A stretch of DNA of 64,000 bases. Source: Proteiniborus sp. MB09-C3. GTDB lineage: Bacteria > Bacillota > Clostridia > Tissierellales > Proteiniboraceae. Positions 36,331 to 45,034 of this stretch are shown piece by piece; within the stretch, counting starts at the first letter, position 1, and each line of letters starts with the position of its first letter. The notes under the pieces were generated by a model. It was given only the letters and a program-made list of their open reading frames with translations. It was not told the origin of the DNA and made no database searches. Where the stretch lies: positions 1,922,001 to 1,986,000 of the forward strand of contig NZ_CP127161.1 of NCBI RefSeq assembly GCF_030263895.1, written 5' to 3'. A program made the position numbers and the translations under genes.

Positions 36331-37689
36331 ATGGTTCTATTTAACAATGTTATTGTAAAAATGAAGAATGCTTATATGATGATGAATCTGATATCCTTCC
36401 GAAGAAAAATAATATTGGAACAGCAATTTAGTATACTAAAATCACTGAATAAAAAAATAGAAAAAAATTATAGTGGTTTAACTGAGACAGAACAAGACTT
36501 CTATAGAGAATTACTTAAAGAAAAGCAGATATTAGATGACAAATCCATAGAATTATTTGAGGAGCAAATTGCTATTTTAAATAAGGAAAGAAAATTGGAG
36601 TTAAATATCTCTGATAAAATTCAGATAAATTTAGCTGATGGATGCAATTTTAACTGTACTTATTGCTACCAAAAAAAGTATTCTGCTAAAAATAGAGTAC
36701 TTAGTCTCGAAGACATAAAAAATATTAAATATGTATGTGATGAGTATATATCAAAAAATGGTTATTCAAATAATATTAAAGAGGTTACTGTAAGTGGCGG
36801 TGAATCACTCATGGACAGCCATTTGCCTTTGATTTGGGAAATTAGCAATGTATTTGATAATTCGAAACTAATGATATTGACAAATGGTGTAAATATCAGC
36901 AGACTGTGGGATAAATTGCCTTATAAAAAAATTAAGAGTATGCAAGTTTCTTTAGATGGAAAAGATGACGTTATTTCAAAGCTGTCTTTTGGAAATAAGA
37001 GCGTTAAATTGTTTGATAGCATAGTAGAAGGTATAGAAAAGGCCTTAGAATACGAGATAGATGTAACTATAAATTCGATTATAACAAAAGACACATATAA
37101 TAAAAAAGAAGAACTTTTAACTGCCTTAGATAAAAGAAATATTTTATCTAAAGTAAAGCTGAACTTATCCCCAGTTTATGATCATGGAAGTCAAACTGGA
37201 CTAGATGATAGCTTTTATTCTAAGGATGAGTTTATTGAAATATATAATGAATTAAAAAAACTAGTTGCAAAATATGAAAACGTTTCTTTTTCATCAGGCC
37301 TTGCAAATATAAATAGCCTAGCGAACTTAATAAATCGTCCTAATAATACAAAAGTATCAGAATATAGGTTTAATCAGTGTGATGTTGAAAATGGCTTAAA
37401 ATTAGTTTTTGCTCCCGATGGGAAAATATATTGGTGCAATAAAGTAGTTGATGATCTTGGAGTGGTAGGTAAATTTAAAGAGGATTATTATATTGACAAG
37501 GAACTAGTAGCTGCTTATGTAAACAGAAGTTGGCATGAAATTCCAGAATGTAAAAAATGCGAATTTAAATATGTATGCATTGGTGGATGTGTTTTATACA
37601 ACATTACAAATAATAATGACTTAATGAGCCCAGCATGTGGTTGTTTTAAGGATGAATATGTTTTAGATAACTTGGACAAGCTGTTATAA
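36331..37689 (+). CDS. Radical SAM/SPASM peptide maturase 1
   Basis: A 452-residue protein. An N-terminal ~100 residues, helical and possibly peptide-binding, precede the radical SAM core with the cluster motif NLADGCNFNCTYCYQKK (C-x3-C-x2-C). VSGGESLMDSHLPLI and MQVSLDGKDDVI are the next core strands. The C-terminal SPASM region has CNKVVDDLG and PECKKCEFKYVCIGGC, then CGCFKDE, so it can hold auxiliary Fe-S clusters. Such enzymes install thioether, C-C or other links on Cys-containing precursor peptides. The ATG at 36331 is five bases behind AGGTGA. The likely substrates are the two precursors just upstream. Confidence 0.88.
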   Translation: MVLFNNVIVKMKNAYMMMNLISFRRKIILEQQFSILKSLNKKIEKNYSGLTETEQDFYRELLKEKQILDDKSIELFEEQIAILNKERKLELNISDKIQINLADGCNFNCTYCYQKKYSAKNRVLSLEDIKNIKYVCDEYISKNGYSNNIKEVTVSGGESLMDSHLPLIWEISNVFDNSKLMILTNGVNISRLWDKLPYKKIKSMQVSLDGKDDVISKLSFGNKSVKLFDSIVEGIEKALEYEIDVTINSIITKDTYNKKEELLTALDKRNILSKVKLNLSPVYDHGSQTGLDDSFYSKDEFIEIYNELKKLVAKYENVSFSSGLANINSLANLINRPNNTKVSEYRFNQCDVENGLKLVFAPDGKIYWCNKVVDDLGVVGKFKEDYYIDKELVAAYVNRSWHEIPECKKCEFKYVCIGGCVLYNITNNNDLMSPACGCFKDEYVLDNLDKLL

Positions 37690-37732
37690 GATAAGTAAAT
37701 ATGAAATGTACGGAGGTTAATGTGATTTTGCT

Positions 37733-38665
37733 ATGAAAAAAAACATATTAATTATGGCAGATTTAGAAGGCATAATAGGTGTAACTAACCTTTATGACAA
37801 AACAGATTGCCAAGAAAAGATGTGCAAGGAAGTAAGTGTTTTACTTGATTGTTTAATAGAAAGAAATGAATTTAATATTTATTTTTGTGATGCTCATGAT
37901 AATGGTAAGACCACAATGCCATTGTGGGAGCAGTATTCTAATGTAAATTTTATTTCATGCTTTTGGAATATAGATCTTGATATAAAATATGATTATGCAA
38001 TATTAACAGGCTTTCATGCTAAAAATGGTACAGGCCTTATGGCACATTCCTTTAGGCCTGAGATTGACAAAGTGCATATAGGAGATGTTGAAGTAGGAGA
38101 AATAGGAATATTTATTAATTATCTGTCATTTTATAGTATACCAACCATTTTTCTTAGTGCAGAAGAAGAGGCAATTACAGAATTAAATGATATTGGATGC
38201 AAATGTGCAGTAAACATATCAAATTACAGTAAAAATGATAAAGAGATAAGCTTAGAAACTAAATACAGACAATACGCTGACAATTTAAACTATGCAATTG
38301 ATAATAAAGAAAAATATTGCAATAGTTATATTGATGAAAAAATATACATTGAATTTATTCATGAGGACTATTTAAACTATCTAGTTTCCTCTAGTAAATT
38401 TAAAATGGAAAACGGAGTTATTAAATTTGAAAACACAATAGATTTTATTGCAAAAGCCTATGGTATGGCAATGTCTCTTAACGAAGTATATCATATTAAA
38501 TATAATGAGCTTCTAAGAACAATGAGAGCTAACTTTAACAAATTTGATCCTAGTACGATAAAAGATGAAAATTTGAAAAAACTTTTGAATACAGGTATCA
38601 GGTCTTATAATTATGATGATTTAAAATACATAAATGATTTATTGTTTAAAGAATTTAACAAGTGA
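37733..38665 (+). CDS. M55-family D-aminopeptidase (DppA-like)
   Basis: A 310-residue zinc peptidase of the DppA family. Metal-binding signatures are ADLEGIIGV (D and E near residues 9 and 11), FCDAHDNGKT, LTGFHAKNG and GEVGEIGIF-like GDVEVGEIGIF. DppA releases N-terminal D-amino acids from peptides. It lies 43 bp after one radical SAM gene and 9 bp before the exporter, so it clearly belongs to the operon. A natural guess is trimming of a leader or of a peptide containing D-residues. The best Shine-Dalgarno (CGGAGG) is far from the ATG and serves a four-codon frame ending in ATGA at the start codon, which hints at coupling. Confidence 0.85.
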   Translation: MKKNILIMADLEGIIGVTNLYDKTDCQEKMCKEVSVLLDCLIERNEFNIYFCDAHDNGKTTMPLWEQYSNVNFISCFWNIDLDIKYDYAILTGFHAKNGTGLMAHSFRPEIDKVHIGDVEVGEIGIFINYLSFYSIPTIFLSAEEEAITELNDIGCKCAVNISNYSKNDKEISLETKYRQYADNLNYAIDNKEKYCNSYIDEKIYIEFIHEDYLNYLVSSSKFKMENGVIKFENTIDFIAKAYGMAMSLNEVYHIKYNELLRTMRANFNKFDPSTIKDENLKKLLNTGIRSYNYDDLKYINDLLFKEFNK

Positions 38666-38674
38666 GAGTGCAAG

Positions 38675-40348
38675 ATGAAAAGAATATATTATATTTTCAG
38701 AAAAAGCTTTGATTTTTATGAAAATTATAAGATGAAATTTCTGCTTTCAAATATCCTCATTTTATTTATCCTTTTAATAGTTACAATAGAGCCATATATC
38801 TTAGCACAGTTAATAACAGCTCTATATAGCTTTAACCAAAATAAGTTTTACACTTTTTTAGGAATTATTATTTTATTAAATCTAAGTAAGTACATAATAA
38901 ACTATACAAAAGAGAGATTAGATATATTAATCAAGAAAAAAGTAGCCATAAGCATTAAATATAAACTAATGCAAAATATCCTTGAAAGTCATCCTAATAC
39001 TCTATGTGATTTTACCGAGGGGAAATTATTGACCATAATGTATAATGATTCACTAGTAGTACGTGACTTTGTTTATATTATAAGTGCATATTTTAAAGAT
39101 TTTATTACCATAGCAATCATTGGAATAATAATGTTAAGGATTAATATTTTTCTGTCTTTCATTGTAATTCTACTATTCCCGTTAATCGCTTATGTAAACA
39201 AGCAATTTGGGAATAAGATCAATCAAGAAAGCAGAGAAATATTGAAAAAAACAGATTCTATAATGGAAATGATTAAAAAAAATATAATGTCAATAAATGA
39301 TATAAAATATAGCAATTCTATGAAAAAAATATTAGCTTTTTTTCAGGATAAAATAAATGAGTTAAATAAAAAAACAATTCATTGTGAGAAAACAAAATTG
39401 AATAATTTGTATTTATCAAACATTTTGGGTCTATGCGGTAATATAATATTTTTATTAGTTGGAGGAAGTTTAATTTTTAATAAAACAGTTGAAGTAGGCA
39501 ATTTTATTGCTTTTTTAACATATTCAAAATATTTTTCTACATCTTTATTTTCAATAACCACAATGTATGGAAATCTACAGCAGCAAATAGTTTCAGCAGA
39601 GAGAATTATAGATTTATACAGCAGAACCAAGTGTGATATAGATAATAGAGAAGATATGATGGTGACTAATGATGATATGTGCATAAATATAAATGATGTT
39701 TCATTAGCCTTTGGGGAAAAGGTAATATTGAAAAACATTGATTTGGAGATTGAAAAGAATCAAAAAGTGTGCATATTAGGGAAAAATGGTTCAGGCAAAA
39801 CTAGCTTATTAAACCTGCTGTCTGGTATATACCAAATATCCTCTGGAAGTATCACAATAAATGATACAGATATAAAGCATATAGAATTTAAAGACCTAGT
39901 AAAAAACATCACATATGCTAGACAAATACCATATGTTTATAACAATAGTTCTATAAGAGAAAATATATTGCTATCAGATGAAGGCAAAAATATAAGTGAA
40001 GATAGACTAAGAGAAATATGCGAGGATTTTCATATAATTGATGACATAATGAATATGCCAGATGGATTTGATACTGTAATAACTGAAAATTATAAACTAT
40101 CCTCTGGTCAAATGAAAAAAATTCAGCTAATAAGATGCTTTTTGCGTAATACGCCTATTTTATTATTAGATGAGCCTCTATCAAATGTTGACCGAGAATT
40201 TATAAAAAGTTTTCCTAAAATAATAGATAAGTATTGTGAAAACAAAATTGTTATTATTTCAACTCATAATTTAAACTGCTATGATAAGTTTGATAAAATC
40301 GTAAATCTCAGCCATTTTAATAGATATGATAAACTTGTAGGATACTAG
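38675..40348 (+). CDS. ABC transporter, fused membrane and ATPase domains
   Basis: A 557-residue half-transporter with six membrane segments in the first ~320 residues. A nucleotide-binding domain follows, with Walker A LGKNGSGKTSLL, signature LSSGQMKKIQL and Walker B ILLLDEPLSNVD, plus the switch histidine in ISTHNLN. It works as a dimer. No N-terminal C39 peptidase domain is present, so leader removal, if any, must be done by another protein such as the M55 enzyme or the lipoprotein peptidases. It probably exports the modified peptide. It starts 9 bp after the M55 gene. Confidence 0.9.
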   Translation: MKRIYYIFRKSFDFYENYKMKFLLSNILILFILLIVTIEPYILAQLITALYSFNQNKFYTFLGIIILLNLSKYIINYTKERLDILIKKKVAISIKYKLMQNILESHPNTLCDFTEGKLLTIMYNDSLVVRDFVYIISAYFKDFITIAIIGIIMLRINIFLSFIVILLFPLIAYVNKQFGNKINQESREILKKTDSIMEMIKKNIMSINDIKYSNSMKKILAFFQDKINELNKKTIHCEKTKLNNLYLSNILGLCGNIIFLLVGGSLIFNKTVEVGNFIAFLTYSKYFSTSLFSITTMYGNLQQQIVSAERIIDLYSRTKCDIDNREDMMVTNDDMCININDVSLAFGEKVILKNIDLEIEKNQKVCILGKNGSGKTSLLNLLSGIYQISSGSITINDTDIKHIEFKDLVKNITYARQIPYVYNNSSIRENILLSDEGKNISEDRLREICEDFHIIDDIMNMPDGFDTVITENYKLSSGQMKKIQLIRCFLRNTPILLLDEPLSNVDREFIKSFPKIIDKYCENKIVIISTHNLNCYDKFDKIVNLSHFNRYDKLVGY

Positions 40349-40399
40349 AAGTAGGATATAAATGATGCGGTAGATATTTAACGAAAGGGAAGTGTTGTT

Positions 40400-41728
40400 A
40401 TGAAATTAATTTATCACATGTCAATGACGGAACTTGATGCTACAACAAAAAAATGGTTGCTAATCAATGCATTATTTGGTTCTGTGGACATAATTGAAGA
40501 TAAATATAGCAGAATAATTGATAAATGGTTAGAAAATGATGATATTATCCCAGTAACAGAAGATGAAAATCGTATATATAACTTTTTATTGGAGAGGAAA
40601 TATTTAATTTCATCATCTGAGGAAGAAAACAATATAAAGGGCAATATTCTAAATAAACTAAGGCTTAACTATAATCATAGGCTAGAAAACATTAGCAATA
40701 TAGTTCTTGTTTTTAATTATGATTGTAATTTTTCATGCCCTTATTGCTATGAAAATAATAGAGATAATGCAAATAATAAATATTCAATGACCGAAGAAAT
40801 GGTAGATAAGATATATTTATTGCACTCAAATATTACAGGCATTACTTTATTTGGGGGAGAACCCCTTTTATTAGAAAATATGAGTATTATCAAATATATC
40901 ATACAAAAATCTCCTAATGCTAGATATAATGTATTTACAAATGGCTATTTTTTAGAGGAATACATACCTTTACTAAAGAAATTAGATATAGGATTTATTC
41001 AGGTTACTATAGATGGTGAAGAAGAGGTGCATAACAGAACTAGGATATTAAAAAATGGAGAAGCTACTTATAAAAAAATAATGGAAGGAATCAAAGCTTG
41101 CTTAGTAAATAACATTCCTATTAAGATAAGAATGAATATATCAGAAATGAATTTAAACAGCTGTAATATTTTCAAAAAAAATTTCTTAGATGAATTTAGC
41201 GATTATAAGCAGAATATTTCATTTGAAATGCAACCACTCTACCAATTAAATGGTAAAGCTAAAATGAAGCTTGATGATGAATTATATTGGAATAGTTCTA
41301 TTATAGGCAAATATGACGAAGGCTTTACAACGGATAATGTAATATTGAATACAGCATCTCCAATTGTCAAATTATTTTTGTTAAATAACACAAAAATTTA
41401 TCCACAGTACAGCAGGTGTGCAGTTGAACAAATGAGCAGATTCTATGATTCAATGGGAGATATGTATTCTTGCTTTCTATCGGTAGGTAATGAAAGTGAT
41501 TCCATTGGAACTTATTATCCTAATTATGCATTAAAAGAGAACTCTTTAATCGATCGCAACATTGAATCAATAGAAAAGTGTTCGAAATGTAGAATTGCAT
41601 TAATATGTGGTAGTGGTTGTGGAAATGCTGCAAAATCTTCTAACAAAATGATTCCCAATTGTGAGCAAGTTTTAGATGATATATATGTCAAAATTCCGAA
41701 GCTGTATAGAATTAAACAGAAGAATTAA
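40400..41728 (+). CDS. Radical SAM/SPASM peptide maturase 2
   Basis: A 442-residue protein with the cluster motif FNYDCNFSCPYCYENN (C-x3-C-x2-C), GITLFGGEPLLLENM and QVTIDGEEEVHNRTR in the core. A SPASM tail follows (KCSKCRIALICGSGCGNAA, then NCEQV). It is clearly different from maturase 1 and not a recent duplicate. The N-terminal ~95 residues are acidic and may bind the leader. It is the last gene of the island, 51 bp after the exporter, with RBS AAAGGGAAG. It may act on the second precursor, or in series with maturase 1. Confidence 0.87.
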   Translation: MKLIYHMSMTELDATTKKWLLINALFGSVDIIEDKYSRIIDKWLENDDIIPVTEDENRIYNFLLERKYLISSSEEENNIKGNILNKLRLNYNHRLENISNIVLVFNYDCNFSCPYCYENNRDNANNKYSMTEEMVDKIYLLHSNITGITLFGGEPLLLENMSIIKYIIQKSPNARYNVFTNGYFLEEYIPLLKKLDIGFIQVTIDGEEEVHNRTRILKNGEATYKKIMEGIKACLVNNIPIKIRMNISEMNLNSCNIFKKNFLDEFSDYKQNISFEMQPLYQLNGKAKMKLDDELYWNSSIIGKYDEGFTTDNVILNTASPIVKLFLLNNTKIYPQYSRCAVEQMSRFYDSMGDMYSCFLSVGNESDSIGTYYPNYALKENSLIDRNIESIEKCSKCRIALICGSGCGNAAKSSNKMIPNCEQVLDDIYVKIPKLYRIKQKN

Positions 41729-41802
41729 TATAAGAGAATATTATTTTAGGAGACAAAATACATCCAGCCTTTAAAATAAAAGACCTTTGAGATGTACTCC
41801 GA

Positions 41803-41854
41803 AGAATCTACTCCTTGTTAGCAAAAAAATCTGGACTAATGTCCAGATTTTTTT
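41803..41854 (+). repeat. Direct repeat, right copy: grdD tail and terminator
   Basis: Matches 29080-29131 in 49 of 52 positions. In the grdD frame it would still read E-S-T-P-C-stop, followed by the same AAATCTGGAC-taat-GTCCAGATTT terminator. It has no grdD upstream of it and lies 75 bp behind the last island gene. Confidence 0.85.
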
Positions 41855-41896
41855 CTTACTTATAGAAAGACCAGATTTTTTTATATAACATTAAAT

Positions 41897-41925
41897 TTGG
41901 CGAAAAAATTATTATCTGTTATAAT
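41897..41925 (+). promoter_or_regulatory. Promoter for rpoN
   Basis: TTGGCG, 17-bp spacer, TATAAT; the start codon of rpoN lies 87 bp downstream. Confidence 0.65.
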
Positions 41926-42011
41926 AGTAATAAAGGACTAATTAACTAGCATAATATATTAAATTACTTTGCATTTATAGATAAAATATTTAGGTGTTAG
42001 GAGTGAGCCAT

Positions 42012-43391
42012 ATGCGTCTGGGATTTGATCTGACATTAGAACAAGCACAAAAATTAATAATGACACCAGAACTAAGACAAGCTATTCAAATGCTTCAATT
42101 TACAAGCCAAGAGCTATGGCAATATGTAGAAAGCCAGATGGAAGCTAACCCACTGTTAGAGTTGGAAAACAAACGAGAAGTTGAAGAACACATTGAAGAG
42201 TATGATAATAAGCTTGAGGATGTGGACTGGAAGGAATATTCAGAGCAGTATGATGATATAAGCTATAGGAGTACTGTTAATAGAGATGAAAAGGAGAATA
42301 CATTTGAAAACTATGTATCGGCGAGAACATCTCTAAAAGATCATTTGCTTTTTCAATTAAATCTATCTATTTTTGATAAAAGACAAAAAGCTATCGGGGA
42401 ATTTATTATTGAATGTATAGATAAAAATGGGTATTTGAATAATCCAGTGACAGAGATATCTAAGCAATTGAATGTTGAGGAAAATTTAGTTGAAAACGTT
42501 ATCAAGTTAATTCAAACTTTTGAACCAGCTGGTGTATGTGCAAGAGATTTGAAGGAATGCCTATTGATACAGCTTGAACTTAAGGGGATAAATAATCCTG
42601 ATATTCGAGAAATAATTAACAATTATCTAGTGGACGTAGCTCAGAATAGATTAGCAAAGATATCAAAGGAATTAAATATTAGCTTGAAAAGTGTTCAATG
42701 GATATGTGACTTAATTAAGTCATTGGAGCCTAAGCCTGGAAGAGGATTTGCTCATGATAGTGACGAGATAAAATATATCACTCCAGATGTATACTTATAT
42801 TATATTGACGGGGAATATGTAATAAGTGTAAATGATTCATCTACCCCAAGACTGATTATTAACAACTATTATAAACAGTTATTAAATAAGTCAAACGATG
42901 ACGGCACTACAAACTTTCTTACAGAAAGGCTGAACTCTGCTATGTGGCTAATTAGAAGTATAGAGCAGAGAAGAATGACAATCTATAAGGTTGTTGAATC
43001 TATATTAAAGTATCAAATAGATTTTTTTGAAAAGGGCAAAAAGTCTTTAAAGCCTCTTACTTTGAAAGATGTAGCAGAGGATATCGGTGTCCATGAGTCT
43101 ACAGTTAGCAGAGCAACTAACGGAAAGTATATTCAGACACCTAGAGGATTATTTGAACTAAAGTATTTCTTTTCAAGTGGTATATCTAGTAACGATGGCG
43201 GAATATCTTCCACAAGTATTAAATCAATTATTAAGGAAATAATTGAGGGAGAAAATCCTAAAAAACCACTTAGTGATCAACAAATAGTTAAAATTCTTAA
43301 AGCAAAGGATATAGATATATCTAGAAGAACAGTTGCAAAATATCGTGATGAATTAGGCATTGCCTCATCATCAGGAAGAAGAAGATACTAG
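42012..43391 (+). CDS. rpoN: RNA polymerase sigma-54 factor
   Basis: A 459-residue protein. The N-terminal region I is rich in Gln/Leu (QAQKLIMTPELRQAIQMLQFT). A core-binding region follows with GYLNNPVTEI and EPAGVCARDLKECL, then the helix-turn-helix (DVAEDIGVHESTVSRATNGKY), which reads the -12 element. The C-terminal RpoN box SRRTVAKYRDELGI reads the -24 element. The ATG at 42012 is eight bases after AGGAG; the longer frame from TTG 41994 lacks a site. Target genes activated by enhancer-binding proteins lie outside the window. Confidence 0.95.
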   Translation: MRLGFDLTLEQAQKLIMTPELRQAIQMLQFTSQELWQYVESQMEANPLLELENKREVEEHIEEYDNKLEDVDWKEYSEQYDDISYRSTVNRDEKENTFENYVSARTSLKDHLLFQLNLSIFDKRQKAIGEFIIECIDKNGYLNNPVTEISKQLNVEENLVENVIKLIQTFEPAGVCARDLKECLLIQLELKGINNPDIREIINNYLVDVAQNRLAKISKELNISLKSVQWICDLIKSLEPKPGRGFAHDSDEIKYITPDVYLYYIDGEYVISVNDSSTPRLIINNYYKQLLNKSNDDGTTNFLTERLNSAMWLIRSIEQRRMTIYKVVESILKYQIDFFEKGKKSLKPLTLKDVAEDIGVHESTVSRATNGKYIQTPRGLFELKYFFSSGISSNDGGISSTSIKSIIKEIIEGENPKKPLSDQQIVKILKAKDIDISRRTVAKYRDELGIASSSGRRRY

Positions 43392-43418
43392 AGAACGGAG
43401 TCATCCACCTAACCCTAT

Positions 43419-43690
43419 TTTCCGAATGCTTTTGTCGGAAAGTAAAGGAAACTCAGAAAACAAGTTTCTGAGTACTGCAATTACACCAACTTTGATTTTG
43501 CTTCTAGAATTAGGAGTGTCCGTCAGGACCAAGTCATAGATTTGGGTAATTGCAGCATAGGTTAAACGCAATGAGTACCAACCTTATTGTAGGCTTATGA
43601 CAGGGGTGTCTGTTAGGACCAAATTTATGAAGGGTAGCAAGCAAATAAATTTGTGTTGCGAGACTGCGGAAATCTATAAATATGTTTTTT
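43419..43690 (+). other. Structured intergenic region, copies B and B' (possible ncRNA)
   Basis: Three nested stems are visible. TTTCCGA pairs with TCGGAAA (43419-43441). ACTCAGAAA pairs with TTTCTGAGT (43451-43473). CTGCAATTAC pairs perfectly with GTAATTGCAG (43475-43484 / 43546-43555), enclosing a GTCC-gtca-GGAC hairpin. A second module at 43556-43675 repeats the GTCT-gtta-GGAC hairpin and matches copy A at 26.2 kb, ending in TTGCGAGACTGC. No open frame is present. It could be a leader of cggR or a free small RNA. Confidence 0.55.
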
Positions 43691-43712
43691 TATTAATAGC
43701 AGCGTAAAGGTA

Positions 43713-43740
43713 TTGAATTTTAAATTTATTATAGTATAAT
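43713..43740 (+). promoter_or_regulatory. Candidate promoter of the glycolytic operon
   Basis: TTGAAT, 16-bp spacer, TATAAT. The putative operators lie downstream of it. A second candidate, TTGACT-17-TTTATT, is at 43885-43913. Confidence 0.5.
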
Positions 43741-43770
43741 AATGGTGAAGATGTTTTTTTATTAGATTAC

Positions 43771-43800
43771 TGGGACAATATTTATATATCTGGGACAATA
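43771..43800 (+). promoter_or_regulatory. GGGACAATA direct repeats, 20-bp period
   Basis: TGGGACAATA occurs at 43771-43780 and again at 43791-43800, exactly two helical turns apart, suiting a dimeric repressor binding one face. The GGGAC core is like the half-site known for CggR. Confidence 0.45.
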
Positions 43801-43915
43801 TGAGACCAGCAATGCATGCTGTAATAATAAAAAGTAGCTATAAAGCATAATGATAAAATATATAAGAAATACTATATATTATATTTGACTTATAAGTGGG
43901 TAATTATTTTATTGA

Positions 43916-43952
43916 CGGGTCATTTCCCGACATCTTGGACTTATTATGTCCA
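43916..43952 (+). promoter_or_regulatory. Candidate CggR operator
   Basis: CGGGTCATTTCCCGACATCT followed by TGGACTTATTATGTCCA, located just before the cggR RBS. It resembles the two-half-site operator (CGGGAC-N6-GTC repeated) that CggR binds in Bacillus subtilis, as I remember it. Confidence 0.6.
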
Positions 43953-43967
43953 CAAGGAGTGTGTTTT

Positions 43968-45005
43968 ATGAAAGACCTAATAGAACTTCAGAGAAAGATC
44001 GCGCCAGAAATAATTGATATTTTAGAGAAACGATATTCAATACTTAGAAATATTTACTATAATCAACCAATAGGAAGACGGGCCTTAGCAAACAATTTAG
44101 GGCTAGGAGAAAGAGTTATAAGGACAGAGGTAAGTGTTTTAAAAGAACAAGGACTCTTGGATATTGAAACTAATGGCATGAATGTCACAGAAGAAGGAAA
44201 ATTAGTAATCGATGAATTAAAAGATTATATTCATGGGTTAAAGGGTCTCAACAGCTTAGAAAAGAAGATTAAAGATATGCTAAGTATAAATAGGGTATAT
44301 ATTGTACCAGGAGATTCAAGAGAAGATATGCTTACCCCTAAAGACATAGGAAAAACGGCATCTATTCTTATAAAACAGGTTACTAAGGATGGAGACATCA
44401 TAGGAATTACAGGTGGTACAACTATGGCTCAGGTGGCAGAAGAAATGACTGTAGAAAAAGTTAAGAAGGATATTACAGTTATTCCTGCTAGGGGTGGATT
44501 AGGAAAGGATCTTGAAACACAGTCAAATAATATTGCTGCAAAATTAGCGAAAAAGCTAGGGGGAAGCTATAGACTCCTTCAAGTCCCAGATAATGTAGGC
44601 GTAGAAGCTCTAAAAGCTTTGATGACTGTTCATGAAGTAAAAGAAGTATTAGATATTATTAAGAACATGGATATATTAGTTTTTGGTATTGGTAGAGCAG
44701 ATGTAATGGCTGAAAGAAGAGAATTACAACAGGATAAGATTAATGAGATAGAAAAGAATGGGGCAGTAGCAGAAGCATTTGGGCACTACTTTAATACTAA
44801 TGGAGATATAGTTTTAGAAACAAGTACAATTGGATTATCATTAGAAGATTTTAAAAAAATTGACACAGTAATAGGAGTAGCAGGCGGAAAAGATAAAGCA
44901 GAAGCTATCGTTGCAATATGTAAATTACATAGAAATATGATACTTATAATAGACGAAGCTGCTGCAAGAAAGATACTGTCAATGTCTAAAAATGCTACTA
45001 TATAG
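43968..45005 (+). CDS. cggR: Central glycolytic genes regulator CggR
   Basis: A 345-residue SorC-family repressor. The N-terminal helix-turn-helix ([34 protein letters not shown]) precedes the sugar-phosphate-binding domain ([50 protein letters not shown]). In Bacilli it represses gapA-pgk-tpi-pgm-eno, relieved by fructose-1,6-bisphosphate, and here it sits in exactly that position. The ATG at 43968 follows CAAGGAG; the longer frame from 43896 would read through the operator. It is likely autoregulated through the site at 43916-43952. Confidence 0.9.
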   Translation: MKDLIELQRKIAPEIIDILEKRYSILRNIYYNQPIGRRALANNLGLGERVIRTEVSVLKEQGLLDIETNGMNVTEEGKLVIDELKDYIHGLKGLNSLEKKIKDMLSINRVYIVPGDSREDMLTPKDIGKTASILIKQVTKDGDIIGITGGTTMAQVAEEMTVEKVKKDITVIPARGGLGKDLETQSNNIAAKLAKKLGGSYRLLQVPDNVGVEALKALMTVHEVKEVLDIIKNMDILVFGIGRADVMAERRELQQDKINEIEKNGAVAEAFGHYFNTNGDIVLETSTIGLSLEDFKKIDTVIGVAGGKDKAEAIVAICKLHRNMILIIDEAAARKILSMSKNATI

Positions 45006-45034
45006 TAGCTAATAATATAAAAGGAGGAATTTTA

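Noticed and set aside
29132-41802. Integrative element with its own integrase
   Set aside because: Direct repeats exist, but no integrase, recombinase, relaxase or phage gene is seen in the segment.
43419-43690. Known riboswitch (c-di-GMP, c-di-AMP, cobalamin) or RNase P / 6S RNA
   Set aside because: None of the conserved cores I know for these classes is present, so I left the element unnamed.
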